From assembly GCA_964483025.1 (NCBI GenBank), contig CAYZZT010000010.1:1-19611 (forward strand): a stretch of DNA of 19,611 bases, in the 5' to 3' direction. Every line of letters starts with the position of its first letter. Positions within the stretch are counted from its first letter, which is position 1. The notes under the pieces were generated by a model, which ran no database searches, had not been told where the DNA came from, and was given only the letters and a program-made list of their open reading frames with translations. The position numbers were made by a program, and so were the translations under genes. The stretch is from CAIZIN01 sp964483025. GTDB taxonomy: Bacteria; Patescibacteriota; Minisyncoccia; Phycocordibacterales; CAIZIN01. Of the stretch, positions 8,099-14,197 are shown piece after piece.

Positions 8099-9106
8099 CT
8101 AAACAAAATAGCGGGAGGGACGGCACCCCAAAACCGAGTGCGAAAGGACGGCAACATCCGCATCGACATTGAGCTCGCCGGAGCCGGGGTCCCAGCCGGA
8201 GTAGACGAAACGGGAGCCGGATTTTGTACCAGATAGCCATAGGCCACTTTTTTTGTTGTAATCAGATAGATGAATATTTGTTTCGTCAAAACTTTTCCTT
8301 TCAAAGATTAGAAAGTCTTCTAAAGTACTTAAATATTGATCTGGATTTGCTTTAAAGAGCTTTTCAGCATCTCCCGCTGTGATATTTAGATGAATTTCTT
8401 GTCCGGTTTTTTCTTGTATTTCTGGGAGGATTTTCTTGTGATAGAGAATAAGGCGAGGTTTGTCAACTCCGATGCTTTTAGCTCCTTCAAAGCCTCCTCC
8501 TTGATCAAAGTTTGACCCTGTGAAATTTCCATTACCCATCTTCATCTTTTCTGCAAGTTCTGGGAGGGGGATATTGGCGGGAATGAGTAGGATGTCGTCA
8601 AAACCATTTTCTTCTATGGCTCGTTGTATTTCTACGCTGTTTCTAGACCAGATTTCTTTGATGGAGTCTTCGAAGTCTATAGGTAGGTCAATATTGGTTT
8701 TTTGGTAAAAACTAGTAAAATCTTCGAGTTTTTCTTCGATGTTTATGGTGATTGTTTCTTGTGTTTCTAATTTACCAGTATTTGGGTTTGTATATGTGAA
8801 GACGGCTTGTATTTCTTCTTGTATTTCAGGTATGTTTTCTCCACTTTTTAAAACTTTGTTCATTTTTTCAATCCTTTCCAGTATTTTAGATATTTGGGTT
8901 TGCATTACTACCTTTCTTTTTTCTCCAGACCCTTCCTCTCCTTCGTCGGAGTCTTCAAAACTTCCGTCTGATAAGTTTTTATTGTATTTAGCTAGTTCTG
9001 TTTGTATGTTTTTTACCAATTTATCAAAATTGGCTTTGTAAGCTATGCGAGCTTTTTCTTGGTTTGTGGGTTCTTTTGGGATGAGAGGTATTTGTGGGGG
9101 TTTCAT
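8099..9106 (-). CDS. DGR target protein with hypervariable C-terminus, copy A
   Basis: 335-aa cytoplasmic protein, no signal peptide or membrane segment. Residues 1-65 are charged (DEGEEGSGEKRK). Residues 66-335 match the C-terminal module of the AAA+ ATPase at 14191-16677: shared FTYTNP or YTYTDP, IKEIWSRNS, IEENGFDDIL, EKMKM, LEDFLIF or LEDYIIF, TKSGSRFV and the end GCRPSRYFV. The last 38 codons are the variable repeat. Compared with the protein coded by the template, residues 302, 304, 306, 308, 311, 315, 317, 318, 320, 321, 323 and 325 differ. Position and pattern resemble C-type-lectin-fold DGR targets, but the fold is inferred. It probably presents a diversified binding surface and shares a partner with the ATPase. 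The protein is identical to 11373-12380. The ATG is 7 nt after TATAAT, so the mRNA is leaderless; copy A has AG instead of TG ahead of the -10. Confidence 0.88.
   Translation of the reverse strand: MKPPQIPLIPKEPTNQEKARIAYKANFDKLVKNIQTELAKYNKNLSDGSFEDSDEGEEGSGEKRKVVMQTQISKILERIEKMNKVLKSGENIPEIQEEIQAVFTYTNPNTGKLETQETITINIEEKLEDFTSFYQKTNIDLPIDFEDSIKEIWSRNSVEIQRAIEENGFDDILLIPANIPLPELAEKMKMGNGNFTGSNFDQGGGFEGAKSIGVDKPRLILYHKKILPEIQEKTGQEIHLNITAGDAEKLFKANPDQYLSTLEDFLIFERKSFDETNIHLSDYNKKSGLWLSGTKSGSRFVYSGWDPGSGELNVDADVAVLSHSVLGCRPSRYFV
8106..8219 (-). repeat. DGR variable repeat VR1
   Basis: Aligns without gaps to the template repeat 13793-13906. There are 16 differences, 15 of them at template adenines on the coding strand; the exception is the T of a TAC codon (TAC to GGC). 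The 5' part (GGCTCCCGTTTCGTC) and the GC-rich 3' part (GGGGTGCCGTCCCTCCCGC), the latter likely the homing-initiation region, are unchanged. Confidence 0.94.
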
Positions 9107-9113
9107 GGGTTGT

Positions 9114-9119
9114 ATTATA
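9114..9119 (-). promoter_or_regulatory. -10 box of target gene copy A
   Basis: TATAAT 7 nt before the ATG at 9106. The duplication boundary at 9121 removes the TG extension that copy B keeps, leaving AGATATAAT, so copy A may be transcribed more weakly. Confidence 0.6.
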
Positions 9120-9126
9120 TCTTAAA

Positions 9127-11226
9127 TTACACAGAAGCTAAATGCTCTTTTAATAAATCGCCTAAAATTATTGGGAGTTTTTCTGCTGTTTCCGCCAACC
9201 TTCCATCTGGAGCATAAGTGATAAGTGTTTTAGAACCAGAATTTGTTATTCCAATACCAATAGTCACAACACCATTTTCTCTTAAATTTTTTAAAACTCC
9301 AACAACCCTACCCAAGTCATCACTTTCTCCGTCTGTAAAGACAATGACAATTTTTTTAAGTTCCCCTTCTTTAATTTTTCTCTTAGTTTTTTCTTCTAGT
9401 GAACTTGCAATAGTTTCAAGTGGAACAAAATCTGTTGTAGAACCATTACAGGAAGCAAGTTTTGAAGCGGTTTTTATTCTATCTATTTCGCTCAAATCTC
9501 CAGACATTACTTTTATAGGCTTTCTATCATCATCTGAAGATTGAAAAGAATATATCTCAGATCTAATTTCTAAAGGTTTGTTTAAATTTCCCTTTTCCTT
9601 TTTACATATATCAGCAAAATCCTTTAGTGCCTCCATCATTAAAACAGTAGCTTTTTGTTGCTCGATAAGCTTTTGCCCTTCCATAGAACCAGACCTGTCA
9701 CACACCAAACTTATTTCAATTTCCCCAAACTTATTATCCTGTTTTTCCTTTAATTCGTGCGTCTCCCAAACTTTTGGAGAAAGGTTGCCTCTTCGCACTT
9801 CTGCCACAAGCTCTGCGGGTTCCACCAAATCTTCTCCCTCTTCCACTGGATATTTGGGATTCAATTTTTTATTTTTCCTTTTTGATATTATTTTAGCAAT
9901 AAGCTCACGAAGTTCTTCTATAACATTCCTATTTGTTTCGGGGTTTATAATTTTCTCTAAATCTTTTACCAACTTTCTGTATTGTTGTAAATCTTCCTTT
10001 TTAACACCAATATTTTTTGCATACTCTTCGTCAAGTTCTTCCTGTATTTCTTTTTCGCTTTTCATTTCTGCTTTTTTGGCTTTTTCATATTCTTCCACAG
10101 CCTTTTCTATATCTTCCTGTGATACTGCATTTGGTGTCATTTCATCGGCTTTATCATATTCCTTTTTCCATAATTCATTTGGGTCAAAATCTTCGTCCAA
10201 ATCCCCATCTCCACTTTCTGTGCCTTTTTTATCATCACCTTCACCGCTTTCACCATCCTCATCATCTTTTCCTTCACCGTTATCACCCTCTTCATTTTCT
10301 TCTCCTTTTTCTCCTTCGTTTTCATCATCATTTTCTTCCCCCTTCTCTCCTTCATCTTCTTTATCTTTTTCATCTTCACCTTCCTTTTTTTCTTTTTTAT
10401 CTTTCTTTTTCTTTTCTTCCTTTTTCTCTTTTCTTTTTTCTTTTTCTTCCTCAATATCTTTTTCTTTCAATTCTTCAATAATAGGCATTATAAATTTATC
10501 CTGCAAGGCCAACCTGTCAGACATTGAAGTGTTTGGCGAGGTCATGATATCAATTAATGAAATTCCACTTTTACCTTTTACTTTTTCTATTTGATCTAAT
10601 TTGACCCTTACTTCATCTGATACAATACACTTTTCATCTGGTACTCTAGATTCACGAAGTAAAGCTTGTGCAAACTGAATATGCCTTGGTGCTTTTGTAA
10701 AATCTTTTTCTTTAAAAAGAATTTCTGTATACATACCCTTTTCAATATCCTGCATATCTTCATTAGACTTTGAAATTACACTTCTATTTACATGAATATC
10801 CGCCACACAATTGTCAGTAAGTGAAAAAGCTCGTGACTTTTTTATTCTATCTAAATATTTTTTAAATTTGAAAATTCCACCATTCTCAGCAAGGATCTGT
10901 TTCTTTTCTAAAAAATGTTCAATTTCGTGAAGTGAAGCAAAAAGAGTTCGCTCGTCTGAGAGGCCGAGCTCTTTATAAAACATTGAGTTTATATAAATTG
11001 TATTTTTTTTAAGATTAAAAGCAAAAGTATTTAATCCTTTTGGCGCCGGCTCTATCACTATCGAACCTCTCGCATAATGTTCAAGCATTTCCCTGTGGCT
11101 TTCCACAAAAGCCATAGCCTGCTCGTGCTCACTTTTTGATTGAGGCGGTGTGGACAAAATAGATTCTCCAATTTTCCACTCCTTATTTTCCTCTTGTTCT
11201 TGTTTTATTATGTTTGGTTTTTCCAT
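9127..11226 (-). CDS. HExxH metallopeptidase-like / vWA-domain protein, MoxR partner
   Basis: 699-aa cytoplasmic protein. The N-terminal domain (about 30-250) carries HEIEH (100-104), the HExxH zinc motif, followed by TDNCVADIHVNR (137-148). This resembles the third-ligand region of DUF2201-type predicted metallopeptidases, which are likewise joined to a vWA-like domain. Residues 255-345 are a low-complexity linker, first Lys/Glu then Glu/Asp/Gly; 350-460 are helical and charged. The C-terminal vWA domain (about 502-690) has a complete metal site: DRSGS (Asp510, Ser512, Ser514), STTDF (Thr597/598), FTDGESD (Asp632). vWA proteins with acidic linkers are the usual partners of MoxR/CobS-type AAA+ ATPases (CobT, ViaA, NorD), and such an ATPase lies 3 kb upstream on the same strand. 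The gene sits between the two identical DGR target genes. The ATG at 11226 has no clear promoter but follows a set of inverted half-sites. Proteolytic activity is inferred from the motif only. Confidence 0.86.
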   Translation of the reverse strand: MEKPNIIKQEQEENKEWKIGESILSTPPQSKSEHEQAMAFVESHREMLEHYARGSIVIEPAPKGLNTFAFNLKKNTIYINSMFYKELGLSDERTLFASLHEIEHFLEKKQILAENGGIFKFKKYLDRIKKSRAFSLTDNCVADIHVNRSVISKSNEDMQDIEKGMYTEILFKEKDFTKAPRHIQFAQALLRESRVPDEKCIVSDEVRVKLDQIEKVKGKSGISLIDIMTSPNTSMSDRLALQDKFIMPIIEELKEKDIEEEKEKRKEKKEEKKKKDKKEKKEGEDEKDKEDEGEKGEENDDENEGEKGEENEEGDNGEGKDDEDGESGEGDDKKGTESGDGDLDEDFDPNELWKKEYDKADEMTPNAVSQEDIEKAVEEYEKAKKAEMKSEKEIQEELDEEYAKNIGVKKEDLQQYRKLVKDLEKIINPETNRNVIEELRELIAKIISKRKNKKLNPKYPVEEGEDLVEPAELVAEVRRGNLSPKVWETHELKEKQDNKFGEIEISLVCDRSGSMEGQKLIEQQKATVLMMEALKDFADICKKEKGNLNKPLEIRSEIYSFQSSDDDRKPIKVMSGDLSEIDRIKTASKLASCNGSTTDFVPLETIASSLEEKTKRKIKEGELKKIVIVFTDGESDDLGRVVGVLKNLRENGVVTIGIGITNSGSKTLITYAPDGRLAETAEKLPIILGDLLKEHLASV

Positions 11227-11238
11227 ATATGTTTAAAT

Positions 11239-11287
11239 TTCACCCTGTTAAATTTAAAGTCATTTAACGGGGTGAACCCTGTTAAAT
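11239..11287 (-). promoter_or_regulatory. Three alternating inverted half-sites upstream of the vWA gene
   Basis: The unit ACCCTGTTAAAT occurs at 11242-11253 and again at 11276-11287. Between them, 11262-11276 is the inverted form ATTTAACGGGGTGAA. The middle arm can pair with either outer arm (15 bp with one G-T pair on one side). It ends 12 nt before the vWA start codon. It could be an operator for a dimeric regulator or an RNA switch or attenuator between the copy B target gene and the vWA gene. Confidence 0.55.
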
Positions 11288-11372
11288 ATGATTTGAGCTT
11301 GTTTTTAATAAAAATAATAAAAAAAGAAAAAATAAAATACAACCCCCAAGCTACCAGACTTCAAGTGCCAAT

Positions 11373-12380
11373 CTAAACAAAATAGCGGGAGGGACGGCAC
11401 CCCAAAACCGAGTGCGAAAGGACGGCAACATCCGCATCGACATTGAGCTCGCCGGAGCCGGGGTCCCAGCCGGAGTAGACGAAACGGGAGCCGGATTTTG
11501 TACCAGATAGCCATAGGCCACTTTTTTTGTTGTAATCAGATAGATGAATATTTGTTTCGTCAAAACTTTTCCTTTCAAAGATTAGAAAGTCTTCTAAAGT
11601 ACTTAAATATTGATCTGGATTTGCTTTAAAGAGCTTTTCAGCATCTCCCGCTGTGATATTTAGATGAATTTCTTGTCCGGTTTTTTCTTGTATTTCTGGG
11701 AGGATTTTCTTGTGATAGAGAATAAGGCGAGGTTTGTCAACTCCGATGCTTTTAGCTCCTTCAAAGCCTCCTCCTTGATCAAAGTTTGACCCTGTGAAAT
11801 TTCCATTACCCATCTTCATCTTTTCTGCAAGTTCTGGGAGGGGGATATTGGCGGGAATGAGTAGGATGTCGTCAAAACCATTTTCTTCTATGGCTCGTTG
11901 TATTTCTACGCTGTTTCTAGACCAGATTTCTTTGATGGAGTCTTCGAAGTCTATAGGTAGGTCAATATTGGTTTTTTGGTAAAAACTAGTAAAATCTTCG
12001 AGTTTTTCTTCGATGTTTATGGTGATTGTTTCTTGTGTTTCTAATTTACCAGTATTTGGGTTTGTATATGTGAAGACGGCTTGTATTTCTTCTTGTATTT
12101 CAGGTATGTTTTCTCCACTTTTTAAAACTTTGTTCATTTTTTCAATCCTTTCCAGTATTTTAGATATTTGGGTTTGCATTACTACCTTTCTTTTTTCTCC
12201 AGACCCTTCCTCTCCTTCGTCGGAGTCTTCAAAACTTCCGTCTGATAAGTTTTTATTGTATTTAGCTAGTTCTGTTTGTATGTTTTTTACCAATTTATCA
12301 AAATTGGCTTTGTAAGCTATGCGAGCTTTTTCTTGGTTTGTGGGTTCTTTTGGGATGAGAGGTATTTGTGGGGGTTTCAT
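11373..12380 (-). CDS. DGR target protein with hypervariable C-terminus, copy B
   Basis: Same 335-aa product as the gene ending at 8099, residue for residue, including all diversified positions. Residues 1-65 are charged and 66-335 are the module shared with the AAA+ ATPase, ending in TKSGSRFV, the variable segment and GCRPSRYFV. It starts 48 bp after the reverse transcriptase stop on the same strand, the usual place for a DGR target, so it is probably the original copy. Its extended -10 TGATATAAT, 7 nt from the ATG, is intact, unlike copy A. Downstream lie the inverted half-sites and the vWA gene. Function inferred: stand-alone recognition or adaptor subunit whose binding surface is varied by the DGR; ligand unknown. 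Confidence 0.88.
   Translation of the reverse strand: MKPPQIPLIPKEPTNQEKARIAYKANFDKLVKNIQTELAKYNKNLSDGSFEDSDEGEEGSGEKRKVVMQTQISKILERIEKMNKVLKSGENIPEIQEEIQAVFTYTNPNTGKLETQETITINIEEKLEDFTSFYQKTNIDLPIDFEDSIKEIWSRNSVEIQRAIEENGFDDILLIPANIPLPELAEKMKMGNGNFTGSNFDQGGGFEGAKSIGVDKPRLILYHKKILPEIQEKTGQEIHLNITAGDAEKLFKANPDQYLSTLEDFLIFERKSFDETNIHLSDYNKKSGLWLSGTKSGSRFVYSGWDPGSGELNVDADVAVLSHSVLGCRPSRYFV
11380..11493 (-). repeat. DGR variable repeat VR2
   Basis: Identical to VR1 (8106-8219), with the same 16 differences from the template repeat, 15 at template adenines. The identity of two hypervariable segments points to a recent duplication or gene conversion. Confidence 0.94.
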
Positions 12381-12387
12381 GGGTTGT

Positions 12388-12396
12388 ATTATATCA
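12388..12396 (-). promoter_or_regulatory. Extended -10 promoter of target gene copy B (leaderless)
   Basis: TGATATAAT on the minus strand, 7 nt before the ATG at 12380; no clear -35. The final TG base (12396) lies just outside the duplicated unit. Confidence 0.68.
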
Positions 12397-12428
12397 TTTT
12401 TTATATTTTTTTGTACACCAAATTTATA

Positions 12429-13421
12429 TCAAAATTCATCATAAAATTCACTAAAAATACCATTCTCGTTCTGTATTTTTGATAGTATTTTTTTCTTCAA
12501 ATTATATGAATTACAATGTTTTAACATACCAAAATATGAGTCTATATTTTCACTACATATTTTTGAAAACATTTTGCCCTTTGTCTTATTTCTCAAAAGA
12601 ACCGCTTTCGGCAACACAACATAGCCTAAAAAATCAATACCCCACAAAGCATTGTGAATACCTGTCTTTTCAATAGGTATTTCTAATTTTAACTCCTTGC
12701 TTACAAATTCCATTATTTTAGCTCTTACCTCTTCTAGTTTCTTAAAGTTATTTGAAATTATTACAAAATCATCATTGTATCTGATGTAAAATCTACATCC
12801 TAATTCTTTCTTAATATATAAATCAAGATTGTGTAAGTATATATTTGCAAAAATTTGGCTAGTAATGTTTCCTAGTGGAACACTTTTCATACTTTCTCCA
12901 CCATCATTAAAGCTTCGAATAACTTCTTCAATAATTGCAAAAGTTTTATCACAAATTACTTTTTGTTTTATAATTCCCAATAATATATTATGGTCTATAT
13001 TATTAAAATATTTTCGAATATCACATTTTAACACAAAACAATTTCCATCCGTTCTTGCTAATTTTATAAAATATCTTAGTGTTTTTATGGCCCTATGATG
13101 CCCCTTATAATTCCTCGAGGAATATGAATCAGAAATGAAAATAGGCTCATACAAATTTGTTAAATATTTATAAATAATTTGATGCACTATCCTATCTCTC
13201 ACATCTGCTTTATATATATCTCTTTTTTTATTATCAAACACTTGAAAATATTCATATTTACTATGTTTATATTTAAATTTATGCATATCCTCGTGTAAAG
13301 AAAAAATATTATCCTCCAAATGATACTCGAAATAAATAATATCCTTTTTTCTGGTTTTACCTAACTTAAATGTCTTCCAAGACTCAAAAATATTATAAAT
13401 TGAAAATAATTCATCAAACAT
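12429..13421 (-). CDS. Diversity-generating retroelement reverse transcriptase
   Basis: Copies the template RNA into cDNA with errors at adenines, for transfer into the VRs. 330 aa, normal for the family. RT motifs in order: RDRIVHQIIY (75-84), SDSYSSRNYKGHHRAI (97-112), CDIRKYFNNIDH with catalytic Asp134, VPLGNITSQIFANIYL (181-196; the LGNxTSQ form is typical of DGR enzymes), YNDD catalytic pair (215-218), GIDFLGYVV (261-269). No maturase or endonuclease domain follows, arguing against a group II intron. The ATG at 13421 is supported by family-like N-terminal sequence (FEYHLEDNIFSLHEDM). It starts 1 bp from the divergent avd start, so its promoter must lie inside avd (a TATAAT at 13487-13482 is one candidate) or upstream of the TR on a common TR-RT transcript. 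The target gene copy B follows after 48 bp. Confidence 0.96.
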   Translation of the reverse strand: MFDELFSIYNIFESWKTFKLGKTRKKDIIYFEYHLEDNIFSLHEDMHKFKYKHSKYEYFQVFDNKKRDIYKADVRDRIVHQIIYKYLTNLYEPIFISDSYSSRNYKGHHRAIKTLRYFIKLARTDGNCFVLKCDIRKYFNNIDHNILLGIIKQKVICDKTFAIIEEVIRSFNDGGESMKSVPLGNITSQIFANIYLHNLDLYIKKELGCRFYIRYNDDFVIISNNFKKLEEVRAKIMEFVSKELKLEIPIEKTGIHNALWGIDFLGYVVLPKAVLLRNKTKGKMFSKICSENIDSYFGMLKHCNSYNLKKKILSKIQNENGIFSEFYDEF

Positions 13422-13422
13422 A

Positions 13423-13794
13423 ATGGAAAATAAAAAAGATTTTGAAAAAATTGAAATGCCTATATTATTACAACTACAAGTATTATATGAGATAGTTCAT
13501 AAACTCATTTTTACCCTACCTAAATACGAAAGATATTCTCTTGGAGAAAAAATTCAAGACGCTATATTGGTATCTATTGAGTTTTCAGTCATTGCAAATG
13601 GAGCTAACAAACTTGAAAAAGAAAAAATATTACTACGACTAAATGCAAAAATAGAGCTATTAAAAATTTTTTTTAGACTTGGCTTAAACTGTAAACTAAT
13701 AGAATCTCAAACCTATATTGAAGTAATAAAAAGACTTCAGGAAATAGGCCGAATGACTCAAGGCTGGATTAAATATTCCAAAAATATGATTTAA
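13423..13794 (+). CDS. avd: Avd-like DGR accessory protein (four-helix bundle)
   Basis: 123-aa basic helical protein, the size of Avd/23S-rRNA-intervening-sequence family proteins, which form pentameric four-helix bundles that bind the RT and template RNA. Family hallmarks are MPILLQLQVLYEIVHKLIFT, LPKYERYSLGEKIQDAIL, a middle KILLRLNAKIELLKIFFRLG and the terminal EIGRMTQGWIKY (compare IGRMLGGW of Avd). It is on the opposite strand to the RT, head to head with one base between the start codons. Its TAA (13792-13794) overlaps the 3' boundary of the template repeat, and no terminator follows, so read-through would make RNA antisense to the TR. Upstream of the ATG there is no Shine-Dalgarno sequence; any promoter lies inside the RT gene. 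Identification is good; the inverted arrangement is unusual. Confidence 0.9.
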   Translation: MENKKDFEKIEMPILLQLQVLYEIVHKLIFTLPKYERYSLGEKIQDAILVSIEFSVIANGANKLEKEKILLRLNAKIELLKIFFRLGLNCKLIESQTYIEVIKRLQEIGRMTQGWIKYSKNMI

Positions 13795-13906
13795 ATAGCG
13801 GGAGGGACGGCACCCCAATTTCGAGTTCGAATTGTCGGCATCATTCGCATTGACATTGAGCTTGCCGGAGTCGGGGTTCCAGTAGGAGTTGACGAAACGG
13901 GAGCCG
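13793..13906 (-). repeat. DGR template repeat (TR)
   Basis: 114-bp non-coding segment homologous to the 3' ends of the three target genes. Read on the minus strand it would encode GSRFVNSYWNPDSGKLNV and on through NANDADNSNSKLG to CRPSRYF. It is rich in AAC, AAT and other A-bearing codons: 23 adenines in the variable part. Of these, 15 differ in VR1/VR2 and 12 in VR3, whereas only one non-adenine differs anywhere. Homology starts at GGCTCCCG (13906) and ends at the avd stop codon (13793). It lies upstream of and in the same direction as the RT, with the antisense of avd between them. Confidence 0.95.
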
Positions 13907-14137
13907 TGCCTCTTGTAGCCTTAAACTATCCGATCTGGTGTGGAAACAATAATCTTTATTAAAGCTCAAAAGCTTCAGTTTAAAACTGCTATTTTGTTTT
14001 AATATCATAGGTTATAGATATTAAAATATTGAAAAAGTTCAATATTTCTTTTAATCTACACACCCGACTCTGGTAGGCATAAATTATTTTAATAATTTAC
14101 ACCATACTCACCAAAGTTCATTCATATTAGATTTTTT
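13907..14137 (-). other. Non-coding TR leader region with hairpins
   Basis: No gene between the template repeat and the shared 3' flank of the ATPase gene. It holds a 10-bp hairpin with a 4-nt loop (14024-14033 with 14038-14047, core AATATTGAA) and two small ones (13962-13966/13971-13975; 13976-13981/13983-13988). On the minus strand a TATGAT (14009-14004) could be the -10 box for the template RNA, about 98 nt before the repeat, with a poor -35. The larger hairpin could end the ATPase transcript or belong to the structured template RNA. Confidence 0.5.
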
Positions 14138-14197
14138 AAAAAGAAAAAAATAAGTTACAATCCCCAAGCTACCAGACTTCAAGTGCTAATCTAAACA
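14138..14197 (-). other. Conserved non-coding 3' flank of the DGR target genes
   Basis: This segment, containing CTTGAAGTCTGGTAGCTTGG just past the stop codon and ending in a T-rich tract on the minus strand, is about 93% identical to the flank of both 335-aa genes (8047-8105, 11321-11379): four substitutions and one extra A. The match stops at the same AAAAAG in all copies. The template repeat lacks it. It is likely a cis element for homing or transcript ending. Confidence 0.75.

Larger units (their letters stand above)
8047..9121 (-). repeat. 1,075-bp direct repeat, copy A
   Basis: Appears base-identical to 11321-12395 (constant offset 3274). It covers one 335-aa target gene, its VR, its 3' flank and its -10 box. 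The match ends at 8047 (A tract) and at 9121, one base outside the TATAAT box. Copy A starts 5 bp after the stop of the vWA gene. No terminal inverted repeats or transposase are present. Confidence 0.93.
11321..12395 (-). repeat. 1,075-bp direct repeat, copy B
   Basis: Second copy of the unit at 8047-9121, with no difference noticed over the full length including the variable repeat. Flanked on the left by an AT-rich spacer after the vWA promoter region and on the right by the end of the reverse transcriptase gene. Confidence 0.93.

Noticed and set aside
8025..8304. Two overlapping minus-strand frames over the VR1 region (and the same at 11305-11578)
   Set aside because: Other frames of the diversified gene; the TR-adenine pattern and the shared GCRPSRYFV end fit only the 335-aa frame.
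9578..10594. Long plus-strand frame (338 aa) rich in Ser, Phe and Pro
   Set aside because: It is the antisense of the Glu/Lys-rich part of the vWA gene, where stop codons are rare on the other strand; the composition is extreme and no domain is seen.
8047..12395. Composite transposon flanked by direct repeats
   Set aside because: No transposase, terminal inverted repeats or target-site duplication was found; the repeated unit is just one target gene with its promoter and 3' flank.
12429..13421. Group II intron or retron reverse transcriptase
   Set aside because: No maturase or endonuclease domain, no intron domain V or msr/msd-like region, and the TR/VR set with Avd marks a DGR.
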